Shown: positions 8,977 to 17,627, counted from the first letter of the stretch. The stretch is 64,000 nucleotides of DNA from Verrucomicrobiota bacterium (GCA_016199935.1 JACQFS010000170.1:1-64000), one strand, 5' to 3'. Made by a program: numbers and translations. The notes: a model not told the origin generated them from the letters alone.

Positions 8977-9914
8977 TTGTTTGTTACGCCCTCTGTTGCC
9001 TTGGGTTTAACTTTGCGCGACTCACCACCTATGTAGCAAGCCACACTCACAACATCGGTGAAACAGGCAAGGATTTCACCAAAATTCTTGTCATACATGT
9101 TTGGCTCTTTCCAATCAAAACACAGGACTCCCACTACGGTTTTGTTGGTGATCACGGGGCAGGTTACGACTGTCCGGTAACGAGCGCCATAACTTTGTTT
9201 CTGCTCCTGTGGCCAGAACCGTGAATCTGTCAGGATGTCGTTCGTCCATGCAATTTTCTTCGTGATTAACGCCTCCTGCGCGATCCCTTGGTTGGTTGGA
9301 AGAGTAGTCGAGTTCTTCCTTCGTTCCAGTGGAGTTGATGGGCTGTATGCGCAAGTGACCAAACCGGGTTCGCCAGTGTTCGGGTCTGGCTTCAGCACTT
9401 TGAAGACGATTTGGCAGTCCGCTCCGGAAATTGCGCGCATCGCTCTCTCCAGCATTCCGAGTTGCGCGCTGATTGTGTCGAAAACATGTTTGGTCGCGGT
9501 GGCTACGTCGCTTTGGTCAGCAAGCCGAAGAAAAGCGCCGTCCGAAAGCAAGGAATCACGGGTTTGGTGAATGACACAATGGAGGCTGGCATAAACATCG
9601 TAGTGTGACGTTACGACCTGCTCCAGATGTTGAACCTTCTCCGCCTGTGCCCCAGCGTTCTCACCGATAATAAAAAACGCCCGCACCGCAAAAGCCCCTA
9701 CGATCACGTAAGCCAATTGCAACGCGGTCACCACTCCTTCGGAAATGAGCTTCAGATCGAGCGCCTGCTTGTGCAGCTTCATCACAAAGTCTGCCAAGGC
9801 GATTACGGAAACCCAACTGAATATCTTGATCGTCAAACTCCCCTGGATACCGCTCCAAAAATGTCCGAGGCGGCGCAGCCACTGGGGCTGGGTGTTTTTT
9901 CGTGGTGCAGACAT
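8973..9914 (-). CDS. Membrane-anchored GAF-domain protein
   Basis: A 313-residue protein with two hydrophobic segments near the N-terminus (IKIFSWVSVIALADFVM and LQLAYVIVGAFAVRAFFII), a helical linker with a probable coiled coil, then a C-terminal GAF-like domain. The GAF-like domain shows GIAQEALITKKIAWTNDI, RYRTVVTCPVI and VVGVLCFDW. The frame could start at TTG 9944, but ATG 9914 has a GGTAGG just upstream that overlaps the previous stop, so 9914 is preferred. It lies 5 bases after the SinR/Cas2-like gene and overlaps the next gene. This organisation suggests a sensor/effector in a small accessory operon; a defence role is possible but unproven. Confidence 0.75.
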   Translation of the reverse strand: MSAPRKNTQPQWLRRLGHFWSGIQGSLTIKIFSWVSVIALADFVMKLHKQALDLKLISEGVVTALQLAYVIVGAFAVRAFFIIGENAGAQAEKVQHLEQVVTSHYDVYASLHCVIHQTRDSLLSDGAFLRLADQSDVATATKHVFDTISAQLGMLERAMRAISGADCQIVFKVLKPDPNTGEPGLVTCAYSPSTPLERRKNSTTLPTNQGIAQEALITKKIAWTNDILTDSRFWPQEQKQSYGARYRTVVTCPVITNKTVVGVLCFDWKEPNMYDKNFGEILACFTDVVSVACYIGGESRKVKPKATEGVTNK

Positions 9915-9919
9915 GATGC

Positions 9920-10192
9920 CTACCGAATATTGCGTTTCATCCAATCCACCACTTCCTTCACAACATTAAGGGAGTTCCATCCGCCCGTAAGTTCGACAAC
10001 CAAAATCTTGTCGTTTTCATCCACGAGCGCCATCAGGGAATCCCGCACCTGAGTTGTGTTCTGCGACGTCACTAACAACCAGGTGGATTCCAACGGCCTT
10101 GCCCATAACTCGAAAGTTTTGAGTGCGGTGATCAGCTTGGAATAGTCCCGATGTGGTGCCTTTAAATCATAGCTGACGAGGATTTTGTTCAT
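9920..10192 (-). CDS. SinR/Cas2-like small ferredoxin-fold protein
   Basis: A 90-residue protein beginning MNKILVSYDLKAPHRDYSKL, then ALKTFELWARPLESTWLL, and KILVVELTGGW near the end. The pattern of an initial ILVSYDL strand, a central STWLL strand and a late ILVVEL strand matches the SinR-like/Cas2-like (VapD superfamily) ferredoxin fold. It is not a CRISPR Cas2: no array or cas1 is present. It is the first gene of the three-gene minus-strand operon. The conserved early aspartate (Y-D-L) could be catalytic in a nuclease, but activity is an inference only. Confidence 0.7.
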   Translation of the reverse strand: MNKILVSYDLKAPHRDYSKLITALKTFELWARPLESTWLLVTSQNTTQVRDSLMALVDENDKILVVELTGGWNSLNVVKEVVDWMKRNIR

Positions 10193-10274
10193 GGCGACGC
10201 TCAGATTTGTTTAAGCATCTGCGGCAGCAGTGATAAGAGAGGAATGGTTTGCATGAAGCAAAAGGAAAATTTCA

Positions 10275-10312
10275 CTTTGTCAGCGAACCGGATAAGCGTG
10301 CTTTGAACTTTG
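10275..10312 (+). repeat. Dispersed inverted-end element, copy b
   Basis: The core GTCAGCGAACCGGATAAGCG is followed by TGCTTTGAACTTTG. It is the inverted partner of the copy at 8508-8541; both resemble the paired copies near 52.8 kb. It sits between the SinR/Cas2-like operon start and the spermidine-synthase-like gene. Confidence 0.65.
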
Positions 10313-10365
10313 AGCTTTGAACTTTCCCCCGGCGTCTCTAGCGTCCGCCCGCAAAACCACGCGCC

Positions 10366-12504
10366 ATGCCTGCATTCGCCCTCGCCATCTTTACCGGCGC
10401 CTTTCTCATCTTCCTCGTCCAGCCGCTCATCGCGAAGTTCATCCTGCCGTGGTTCGGCGGGACGCCGGCGGTGTGGAGCACGTGCGTCCTTTTTTTCCAA
10501 CTGCTCCTGCTCGGCGGCTACGCTTACGCGCACCTGAGCATCAGCAAGCTGACGCCGCGCCGGCAGGTCATCCTGCATCTCGCGCTGCTCGCGGTCGCGC
10601 TGCTCTGGCTGCCCATCGTGCCGGGCGAGCAGTGGAAGCCGGCGGACGGGACGAATCCCTCCGGGCGCATCCTGCTGCTGCTGCTCGCCACGCTCGGCCT
10701 GCCGTATCTCGTGCTCTCGGCCACCGGGCCGTTGATGCAGGCGTGGTTCGCGGAGGCGCGGCCGGGTGTATCGCCGTATCGGCTGTATGCGCTTTCAAAT
10801 GTGGGCTCGCTGCTCGCGCTCGTGGCGTATCCGTTCATCGTGGAACCCAACCTCTCGCGGCGCGCGCAGGCGTGGGCGTGGTCCGGCGGGCTGCTGTTGT
10901 TCATCGGCTTCGCGGTGTGGTGCGGCGTGCTCGTGTGGAAGGCGGCGGGGCAGACGAAACCGGCCAGCACACCGGAGATGGCGGCCGCGGATTCTGCCGC
11001 CGAAGACAAGGGTGGTCCCAAATGGCTGTGGTTCATGCTCCCCGCGTGCGCCTCGGTGCTGCTGCTCGCGGTGACGAACAAGATTTGCCAGGACATCGCG
11101 GTCATCCCGTTTTTGTGGGTCGTGCCGCTGAGCCTTTACCTCGTCACGTTCATCGTGAGCTTCGACGGCCCGCGGTGGTATTGGCGGCCGTTCTGGATTC
11201 CGCTGTTCGTGATCTCCATTGGTGCGCTGCTCTGGATGCTCGCGGGGCCGGACCTCACCGAGCCGACTTCCAAAACTCTCAAGCCGCTCGCCTGGCTCAT
11301 TGAAAAATCCAACGGCCTGTCCATCCTCACGATCATCGGCATCTACGTCGGCACGATGTTCGTGTGCTGCATGGTCTGCCACGGCGAGCTCTACCGGCTC
11401 CGGCCCGGCGCGAAAAAACTCACGGGCTACTTCCTCACCATCTCCGCCGGCGGCGCGGCGGGCGGTCTGTTCGTCGCGCTCGTCGCGCCGTTCATCTTCC
11501 GCCATTTCCTGGAAATGCAGGTTGGTTTCTTCGCCGTGTGCGTGCTCGTGGTGACCGTGCTCTGGGTGGACAAGAATGGCTGGCTGCGTCATCCGCGCCA
11601 CGCGTGGTCGTGGTTCGTCGTGCTGCCGGCGCTCGGCGGAGTGGGCGGGCTGTTTTACTTCGACGCGCGCGAGGACATGCGCGGTGCCTCCGAGCTGGCG
11701 CGGAACTTCTACGGTGTGCTCAAGGTTTACGAGTCCTGGCCCGACAATCCGGATCTGCACAAATTCATGTTCCAGCACGGCGGCACCACGCACGGGTTGC
11801 AGTTTGTGGATGACGCCAAGCGCCGCCTGCCGACGACGTATTACACGAGCAGCAGCGGCGTGGGGTTGGCGATGAAAAATTTCCCGCGCAAGGAGAACCG
11901 CCGCATCGGCCTCGTGGGCCTCGGCGCGGGCAGCCTCGCGGTATATGGCAAAGCGGGCGACACCATGCGCATCTACGAGATCAACCCCGAGGTGCCGCGC
12001 ATCGCAAACAAATGGTTCACCTACCTCAAGGACTCCGCCGCGAAGATTGAGCTCTCGATGGGCGACGCGCGCCTCTCGCTGGAACGCGAGCCGTCGCAGC
12101 AGTTCGACATCCTCGTGCTCGACGCCTTCAGCAGCGACGCGATCCCGGTGCACCTGCTCACGCGCGAGGCCATCGAGATTTACCGGCGGCACCTGAAGCC
12201 GGACGGCGTGATCTGCGTGCACATCTCCAATCGCCACCTGAATCTCCAACCCGTCGTGTTCGACCTCGCCAGGCATTTCAACTACAAGGCCATCCTCTTT
12301 CGCGACGACGACGTGGACGAACGGCAGGAGGACGAGGAAACCGGCGGCGCCTACACGACCGACTGGGTGCTGCTGACGAACAACGAGGAGTTCGCGAACC
12401 TCCCCGCCATCCACGGCGGCAAGGGCGAGCGGGACGAGTTCAAAAAGAAAATGCCGATGTGGACCGACGAGCGCAGCAGCCTCTCGGAGATTTTCATTTT
12501 CTGA
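10366..12504 (+). CDS. Fused membrane transporter-like / spermidine synthase-like protein
   Basis: A 712-residue protein. The N-terminal part (to about residue 440) is a series of hydrophobic helices. The first (ALAIFTGAFLIFLVQPLIAKFILPWFGG) is characteristic of the fused MFS/spermidine synthase family. The C-terminal part is a class I methyltransferase-like fold with GLVGLGAGSLAVYG (motif I), IYEINPEV, GDARLSLE and ILVLDAFSSDAIPVHLL, as in spermidine synthase. Whether it makes polyamines is unknown; many members act on other substrates in the membrane. It stands alone, with no other polyamine gene nearby. Confidence 0.85.
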   Translation: MPAFALAIFTGAFLIFLVQPLIAKFILPWFGGTPAVWSTCVLFFQLLLLGGYAYAHLSISKLTPRRQVILHLALLAVALLWLPIVPGEQWKPADGTNPSGRILLLLLATLGLPYLVLSATGPLMQAWFAEARPGVSPYRLYALSNVGSLLALVAYPFIVEPNLSRRAQAWAWSGGLLLFIGFAVWCGVLVWKAAGQTKPASTPEMAAADSAAEDKGGPKWLWFMLPACASVLLLAVTNKICQDIAVIPFLWVVPLSLYLVTFIVSFDGPRWYWRPFWIPLFVISIGALLWMLAGPDLTEPTSKTLKPLAWLIEKSNGLSILTIIGIYVGTMFVCCMVCHGELYRLRPGAKKLTGYFLTISAGGAAGGLFVALVAPFIFRHFLEMQVGFFAVCVLVVTVLWVDKNGWLRHPRHAWSWFVVLPALGGVGGLFYFDAREDMRGASELARNFYGVLKVYESWPDNPDLHKFMFQHGGTTHGLQFVDDAKRRLPTTYYTSSSGVGLAMKNFPRKENRRIGLVGLGAGSLAVYGKAGDTMRIYEINPEVPRIANKWFTYLKDSAAKIELSMGDARLSLEREPSQQFDILVLDAFSSDAIPVHLLTREAIEIYRRHLKPDGVICVHISNRHLNLQPVVFDLARHFNYKAILFRDDDVDERQEDEETGGAYTTDWVLLTNNEEFANLPAIHGGKGERDEFKKKMPMWTDERSSLSEIFIF

Positions 12505-12617
12505 AAGGCGGCGTGACGCCGCGCTCCGACACCCACGAGGTCCAGATGCGTTTCGCCCTGAAGTTTTTCCCCGAACGCCCGTTTGACTTTGCCCCGGCCG
12601 CTGGCATTCTGCGCCCC

Positions 12618-13166
12618 ATGAAATTTGTCCTCCTCGCCGCCGTGGCCGCGCTCGTCGCGGGCAGCGTGGGCGCGCGCGCCGCGGGACTGCTCGACATCCC
12701 GCTCAAGGACATCCACGGCAAGGACACGTCGCTCAAGGCGTGGAAGGGCAAGGTGCTGCTCATCGTCAACGTCGCGAGCGAGTGCGGTTACACGCCGCAA
12801 TACGCCGGCCTCGAGGCGCTCTACCAGAAGCACAAGGACGCCGGCCTCGTGGTGTTGGGTTTTCCGTGCAACCAGTTCGGCGGACAGGAGCCGGGCGGCG
12901 AGGCGGAGATTTTGAAATTCTGCACCGGCAACTACCACGTCACGTTCCCGATGTTCAGCAAGGTCGAGGTCAACGGCCCGGGCGCGCACCCGCTCTTCGC
13001 CGCGCTCACGGGCAAGGACTCGCCGGCGCCCGGTCCGGTGGCGTGGAATTTTGGAAAGTTTCTCATTGGCCGCGACGGCAAGATTGTGAAACGCTTCGAC
13101 TCCGGCGACGAACCGGAGTCGCCGGAGGTGGTGTCCGCCATCGCGGCGGCACTCAAAACCAAATAA
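12618..13166 (+). CDS. Exported glutathione peroxidase-family protein
   Basis: A 182-residue thiol peroxidase with an N-terminal signal peptide (MKFVLLAAVAALVAGSVGARA). The catalytic cysteine is Cys56 in NVASECGYTPQY; Gln86 in FPCNQFGGQEP and Trp143 in WNFGKFLI complete the usual tetrad with a nearby Asn. It is a Cys form, not a selenoprotein. The open frame begins earlier (12459), but ATG 12618 gives the signal peptide and is preferred. It reduces peroxides, probably in the periplasm, and may use thioredoxin-like donors. The short interval 12505-12617 contains only a small GCGGCG/CGCCGC hairpin. Confidence 0.9.
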   Translation: MKFVLLAAVAALVAGSVGARAAGLLDIPLKDIHGKDTSLKAWKGKVLLIVNVASECGYTPQYAGLEALYQKHKDAGLVVLGFPCNQFGGQEPGGEAEILKFCTGNYHVTFPMFSKVEVNGPGAHPLFAALTGKDSPAPGPVAWNFGKFLIGRDGKIVKRFDSGDEPESPEVVSAIAAALKTK

Positions 13167-13230
13167 ACTCGTCGGAAAAATTACGGCCGGCGGGCGCCGA
13201 ATGCGCCGCGCGGGCCAGAGCGAAAAAATT

Positions 13231-13533
13231 ATGTCCAAGATCAACCACGTCGTCCTCCTGAAGTTCAAAGAGGGAACCACCGAAGAAACCGTCACGCAGA
13301 TTTTCGACCAGGTGCTCGAACTCTCCGAGAACGTCCCCGGCATCGAGAACTACACCGGCGGCCCGAACAACAGCCCCGAGGGGCTTGCGCAGGGCTTCAC
13401 CCACGCGTTCGTCATCACCTTCAGCGATGCCGCCGCGCGCGACGCCTACCTCACGAACGCCGACCACGGAAAGTTCAAGGACGCCGCGCTGCCGCACGTG
13501 GAGAACGTGGCCATCGTGGATTTCGAGGTTTGA
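13231..13533 (+). CDS. Dabb (stress-responsive A/B barrel) domain protein
   Basis: A 100-residue protein beginning MSKINHVVLLKFKEGTTEE, with a GGPNNSPEGLAQGFTHAFVITF core and a YLTNADHGKF...PHVENVAIVDFEV end. This is the full pattern of the Dabb (dimeric alpha-beta barrel) domain. ATG 13231 is preferred over the earlier in-frame start at 13201 because family similarity starts there. The biochemical role of this family in bacteria is poorly known. It follows the glutathione peroxidase gene on the same strand. Confidence 0.85.
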   Translation: MSKINHVVLLKFKEGTTEETVTQIFDQVLELSENVPGIENYTGGPNNSPEGLAQGFTHAFVITFSDAAARDAYLTNADHGKFKDAALPHVENVAIVDFEV

Positions 13534-13579
13534 GTCGGAGCGCGGAGCTCCGGCTCCGCGTGTCCCGGTCCGTTCGAAC

Positions 13580-13601
13580 GCGCAGAGCTGGAGCTCTGCG
13601 C
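13580..13601. terminator. Hairpin between convergent genes
   Basis: A perfect GCGCAGAGCT / AGCTCTGCGC stem lies between the Dabb gene and the converging aminopeptidase gene and is followed on the plus strand by a short T-rich run. It could end transcription from the plus side, or be one of the dispersed palindromes of this genome. A related GGAGC/GCTCC palindrome lies just before it. Confidence 0.45.
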
Positions 13602-13604
13602 TCC

Positions 13605-14711
13605 TCATTTTTCCCCGAGCGCCTTCACGACCCGCTGGCGCTCGTCCTTGTCCTTCCGGCCGAGCTTGCGGACTTCCTTGTAGAATTTTTCCGAGTCGCC
13701 GTCCTGTTGCTTGAGCAGCGCGGCGAAGCCGGGGACGAGTTCGTAGTAAGTTGAAATGGTGTTGAGCCGTGCGTTATTCAGCTCCTTGGCGAACCACCGG
13801 TCGTATTCGCCGCGGCCGCCCCACGTTTCCTTCAGCCCGCCGTAGCTTGCGCGCAGACGATCGAACGCGGCGGCTTTCTCCGCGCGCATCGTCTCGGGCG
13901 GGAGGTTCGTGCGCGCGTAGAGCGCGGTCAGTTCGTCGCGCGTGCGGAAGATGAGGTGGGAAAAATCGGTCTCGTGGCCGAGGCCGGCCTCATACTTCGC
14001 GAGCGCCTCCGGTTTTTTCTCCGCGCGAAACCAGCGGCGCACGCCCTCCTGCGCATTGGCGGTGGCGAAGGCCTCGTTGAAATCCGTGTCGCCGGAAATG
14101 AAGACCTTCTGGTGCGTGAGTTCGTGGAAAAGCACCTCGGCGAGATCGTCCTCGTCGCGGTTGATGAAAGTGTTGAGCACCGGATCGGGAAACCAGCCGA
14201 GCGTCGAGTAGGCCTCCACCCCGCCGACGAAGACATCCTGCCCCTCGGTTCTTATTTTCGCCGCGTAGTCGCGGGCGCTCCGCTCGTTGAAGTAGCCGCG
14301 GTATTTCAAACTCCCGACCAACGGATACCACCAGCTCCGCGCTTCAAGCGAAAACTCCGGCGCGGCGTAAATGGTCCACACGGCGTAGCGCCGGCCGAGG
14401 TCGGCGTAGTTGAGGTAATGGCGATGCGCGGAGAGATGCAGCTCGCGCTCGGCGAAGGTGCGCACGCGCAGGACGAATTCGAGCTGGGCGCGGAGCTTGG
14501 GCGGCGTGTTGGTGCTCGCGAGAAAATCCGCGATGGGCTTGGGCGCCGTGAGCATTTGCCATTGCCCGCGCGCGGCCTGGCCGTAGAACCGGCACGACTC
14601 GCACCCGCACAGCGCGAGCAGCAGCGCGAGCAGCAGCGCGAGCGAGGCGAACAGGAAGGTGAGTTTTCTGGCGCGCTTCTTTCGCGATTTGGCGGCGGGG
14701 GCGTCGGGCAC
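13605..14711 (-). CDS. Predicted zinc aminopeptidase (COG4324 family)
   Basis: A 368-residue protein with an N-terminal basic stretch and a hydrophobic segment ending in a cysteine-rich ALCGCESC (possible lipoprotein-like anchor at Cys35/Cys37). The metal-binding signature HELTHQ is at residues 196-201 after DEDDLAEVLF, with a second Glu in DFNEAFATA. The pattern FYGQAARGQWQML and WFPDPVLNTF fits the COG4324/PF10023 predicted aminopeptidases. The start is GTG at 14711. Substrate unknown; likely faces the periplasm. Confidence 0.8.
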   Translation of the reverse strand: MPDAPAAKSRKKRARKLTFLFASLALLLALLLALCGCESCRFYGQAARGQWQMLTAPKPIADFLASTNTPPKLRAQLEFVLRVRTFAERELHLSAHRHYLNYADLGRRYAVWTIYAAPEFSLEARSWWYPLVGSLKYRGYFNERSARDYAAKIRTEGQDVFVGGVEAYSTLGWFPDPVLNTFINRDEDDLAEVLFHELTHQKVFISGDTDFNEAFATANAQEGVRRWFRAEKKPEALAKYEAGLGHETDFSHLIFRTRDELTALYARTNLPPETMRAEKAAAFDRLRASYGGLKETWGGRGEYDRWFAKELNNARLNTISTYYELVPGFAALLKQQDGDSEKFYKEVRKLGRKDKDERQRVVKALGEK

Positions 14712-14751
14712 GGCGGGGTTTGTAATTCAGAACCGGCGCGGTGTCAGCAAG

Positions 14752-14916
14752 CCAGTGCCGCAGGCACGAAAGAAAATAGCCCCGGTTTTCAAGCCGGGGT
14801 TTGCAGCGGGAGAGTGCGAGTCCCGTCAGGGACGAGAGAAGGATGAACGAAATTTTTCTGCCGGCCCTTCGGGACTCGGGGCCGGAACTGCCGGCAGGAT
14901 GCCGGCGGCACGTTGG
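14752..14916. repeat. Cluster of palindromic repeats
   Basis: This intergenic stretch holds several small inverted repeats: GTGCC/GGCAC near 14755, CCCCGG/CCGGGG at 14780-14799, GTCCC/GGGAC near 14820, and CTGCCGGCAGGATGCCGGCGG near 14889. They look like dispersed REP-type sequences rather than gene-specific signals. No gene is seen here. Confidence 0.6.
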
Positions 14917-16053
14917 TCAATGATGCGTGCAGACGAGGTCGCGCGCCGGCTCGATGCCCCAGCGTTTGCCGGTGGCTTCGAGGTCGGGTGTGAGCGACCA
15001 GCGGTCGGGCAGGGGCTCGCCGGCGTAACCGGGATTGCCGCCCTTGAGTTCCATGCAGCCCTTGTTGTCGCCGATGCGCGCGATGGCTTCGATTTCCTCC
15101 GCGCTCAACTTCACGTCGGGCAGCGCGGCGAGTTCGTCCACCTTGGCCTCGTAAGTTTTCGCGCCGTCGCCGAGCTCCTGGACGAAGGTGGGGATGACGC
15201 TCTGCACGGGCGATTGCGCGAGGGTCCAGAGGCACGCGAGTTGGAGCGGGGTGAGGCCGTGCTTCTGCGCGATGGGGCGCATTTTTTCCAGCTTCTCGTT
15301 GCCGGCCTCGACCCAGCCGGCGGGGCGATGCGCGCGGTGATCGTGCGAGCCGAACTGGTGGCCGGGCTTCACGTCGTCGTGAAAGATGCCGCCGTAGTCC
15401 ACGACGCGGGCCATGAGTTTCACGTTGTGTTTGCGCGCGGCGGGGAGGGCGAGGTTGCCGGGCCACGGCTCCATCGGGCCGAGGATGATCATCGCCCAGT
15501 CAATGAGTCCGTCGAAGCGCTCGAAGCAGTTGATGAGGTCGAGCGAGAAGCCGTTGGCCGGTCCGGGCGCGACGCCGAGGAGGCTCGTAAGCTTGGACTC
15601 CTTGAGTTTCTCCATGCCTTTCCACACAACCTCGTTGGCGTAGCCGATGGAGTCGGGGTTGTGCAGCATCACGACGTCGAAGTGGTCGGTGCGGCAGCGT
15701 TCGAGGCATTTCGTCGCGGCCATTTCGAGGTAGCCGGCGTAGTCGGCGGGCTGGCGCAACGTGGAGCTGGTGAAGCGCGGGAAGCCTTTCGAGCCGTCGC
15801 GTTTTCCGGAATAAATGTCGTGCCCGAGCACGCCGACGAGGCAGTAAGTGTCGCGCGGCACGCCGGCGAGCGCGCGGCCGAGCATCGTGTCGGCCTCGCC
15901 GTTGCCGTAAACGTCGGAGGTCATGAAGGTGCGGATGCCGCGGTCGTAGGCGCGGCGCAGGGCGGCGAGGTAGCGTTCCTCGGTGAGCGGTTCGCCGAAG
16001 TGCATGTAGCGTCCGCCGCTCCAGGTTCCGTAGGCAGTGCGAGTGGGTTGCAT
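14917..16053 (-). CDS. Aldo/keto reductase-family protein
   Basis: A 378-residue protein with aldo/keto reductase features: SDVYGNGEADTMLGRAL, the FDVVMLHNPD strand with His131, and LTPLQLACLWTLAQSPVQSVIP near the end. Tyr49, Lys84 and His131 fit the catalytic set. The position that is usually the catalytic Asp (five before Tyr49) appears to be Met44, with Asp47 nearby, so catalysis may differ. Sugar-related oxidoreductases of this type are common beside Gfo/Idh/MocA genes, and such a gene is immediately upstream on the same strand. Confidence 0.8.
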   Translation of the reverse strand: MQPTRTAYGTWSGGRYMHFGEPLTEERYLAALRRAYDRGIRTFMTSDVYGNGEADTMLGRALAGVPRDTYCLVGVLGHDIYSGKRDGSKGFPRFTSSTLRQPADYAGYLEMAATKCLERCRTDHFDVVMLHNPDSIGYANEVVWKGMEKLKESKLTSLLGVAPGPANGFSLDLINCFERFDGLIDWAMIILGPMEPWPGNLALPAARKHNVKLMARVVDYGGIFHDDVKPGHQFGSHDHRAHRPAGWVEAGNEKLEKMRPIAQKHGLTPLQLACLWTLAQSPVQSVIPTFVQELGDGAKTYEAKVDELAALPDVKLSAEEIEAIARIGDNKGCMELKGGNPGYAGEPLPDRWSLTPDLEATGKRWGIEPARDLVCTHH

Positions 16054-16139
16054 AAATTTTAGCGGGGCGAAATCTAGAAGCGCGGCCGGGCGGGGGCAAA
16101 CCTGTTTTTGTCAGCGTTCACCCGGATGTTGCGGCGGGG

Positions 16140-16260
16140 TTTTAACGCAAAGGCGCAAAGGCGCAAAGACGCGAGAGGAATCTCAGATCGAGTCTGGCCC
16201 GCCAAGCGGAAGTCGTTTGTATTCCTCGCGCCTTTGCGTCGTTGCGCCTTTGCGCTAAAA
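16140..16260. mobile_element. MITE-like hairpin element
   Basis: Arms of about 40 bases pair across this short element. The left arm (16140-16181) contains AACGCAAAGGCGCAAAGGCG and ends in GAGAGGAAT; the right arm (16221-16260) starts ATTCCTCGCGCCTTTGCG. The arms match with a few mismatches around a roughly 40-base centre. No coding capacity. It sits between the aldo/keto reductase and Gfo/Idh/MocA genes, close to the stop of the latter. Confidence 0.75.
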
Positions 16261-16268
16261 AGAAAACC

Positions 16269-17627
16269 TCACGCCACCCGCCAGATCCCGCGATACTCGC
16301 GGTCGAGCCACTTCGCGTTGCCGGTGCCGTTGATGAATTCGTGCTTCGCCGGGTTCCACTGGATTTTCTTCCCGTAGCGGTAGGCGAAATTCACGAGGTG
16401 GCAGACGGTGACGGTGTGTGCGCCAACATCCACGTCCGTGATCGGCCGCTTGCGGTTGCGAATGCACGCGATGAAATCCGCCTTGTGATCCGTGCTGGCG
16501 TAGAGCTTCACCTTGGCCTTCGCGAGATACTCCTTTTCCACGCCGTCCAGGATTTGCTGCAAGCCGGCCTTGTCCTTGGCGAGCGAACTGGCCGCGTCCT
16601 TGCCGCCGAGTTCCATCCCGAACTTGCCCCGGTTCACATAAATTTTCCCGCCGCTGCCGAAGAACGTCACACCGTTCTCGCTGATGTGCTCGACCTCGAT
16701 GCCGTCCGCGTAGCGGTAGCGCACGCCGCTCTGCGCCGTCGCCACGTCGGCGGGCGGGGTGATCTCGACGGGACCGCTGGCGTCCATGCCCAGGCCCCAT
16801 TGCGCGATGTCGAAATGGTGCGCGCCCCAGTCGGTGACCATGCCGCCGCCGTATTCCCAATAGTTGCGCCACGCGGGGAAATGAGTGTGGACGCCGCGCG
16901 GGCTGAGGATCGAGTTGTAGGGCCGCATCGGCGCGGGGCCGAGCCACATGTTCCAGTCGAGGCCCGGCTCCATCGGCTCCTCGGGCAGGTCGCACGGTTT
17001 GCCGGGGCCGCCGACGCCGACGGTGACGCGGGAAATTTTTCCGATGACGCCATTGCGGACGAGTTCGCACGCGACGCGGAACTCGCGCGAACTGCGCTGC
17101 ATCGAGCCGGTCTGGAACACGCGCTGGTTCCGGCGCACGGCGGCCACCATGGCGCGCGCTTCCTTGACCGTTTCGGACAGCGGCTTCTCGCAATAGATGT
17201 CCTTGCCCGCGTAGGCCGCGGCGACGCTGATGATCGCGTGCCAGTGGTCCGGCGTGGCGATGCAGACGGCGTCAATGTCCTTGCGCGCGAGCACCGCGTG
17301 GAAGTCGGTGTAAGCGTCGCAGCCCTTGAACGTGCCGCCGGGCGTCTTCTTCGCGTAGTAAGCCTCGACCGTTTTCTTCGCGGCCTCGCGGCGCGTGGTG
17401 TCCACGTCGCACACGGCGACGACCTGCGTGTCGGCGCGATTGAGGAAGCCGCCGAGGAGCCCGCCGGCCTGTTTGCCGTTGCCGATGAAACCCATCGTGA
17501 GGCGGTCGTTCGCGCCGAGGCGGCGGTCGGTCGCGCAACCGCCGGAAAGAATCAGCGGCGCGGCGAACGCGGTGGCGGCGGAGGCGTGGAGGAAATGGCG
17601 GCGGGAGACGTTGGCGGGGTTGGTCAT
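16269..17627 (-). CDS. Tat-exported Gfo/Idh/MocA oxidoreductase
   Basis: A 452-residue protein with a Tat signal (NVSRRHFLHASAATAF, then a hydrophobic stretch and GGCA). The Rossmann fold shows GFIGNGKQAGGLLGGF, the family EKP motif appears as CEKPLSETVKEA, and a substrate-domain segment VTDWGAHHFDIAQWGLG follows. It is an NAD(P)-dependent sugar or inositol-type oxidoreductase of the large verrucomicrobial expansion. The frame is open from 17825, but ATG 17627 just before the Tat motif is chosen. It precedes the aldo/keto reductase on the same strand, separated by a MITE-like element. Confidence 0.9.
   Translation of the reverse strand: MTNPANVSRRHFLHASAATAFAAPLILSGGCATDRRLGANDRLTMGFIGNGKQAGGLLGGFLNRADTQVVAVCDVDTTRREAAKKTVEAYYAKKTPGGTFKGCDAYTDFHAVLARKDIDAVCIATPDHWHAIISVAAAYAGKDIYCEKPLSETVKEARAMVAAVRRNQRVFQTGSMQRSSREFRVACELVRNGVIGKISRVTVGVGGPGKPCDLPEEPMEPGLDWNMWLGPAPMRPYNSILSPRGVHTHFPAWRNYWEYGGGMVTDWGAHHFDIAQWGLGMDASGPVEITPPADVATAQSGVRYRYADGIEVEHISENGVTFFGSGGKIYVNRGKFGMELGGKDAASSLAKDKAGLQQILDGVEKEYLAKAKVKLYASTDHKADFIACIRNRKRPITDVDVGAHTVTVCHLVNFAYRYGKKIQWNPAKHEFINGTGNAKWLDREYRGIWRVA

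Noticed and set aside
8629-9036. A 135-codon plus-strand frame
   Set aside because: It overlaps the well-supported minus-strand 69-residue gene and its terminator and shows no family features.
9920-10192. CRISPR-associated Cas2
   Set aside because: The fold is Cas2-like, but no cas1 or array is present and the sequence fits the SinR-like family better.
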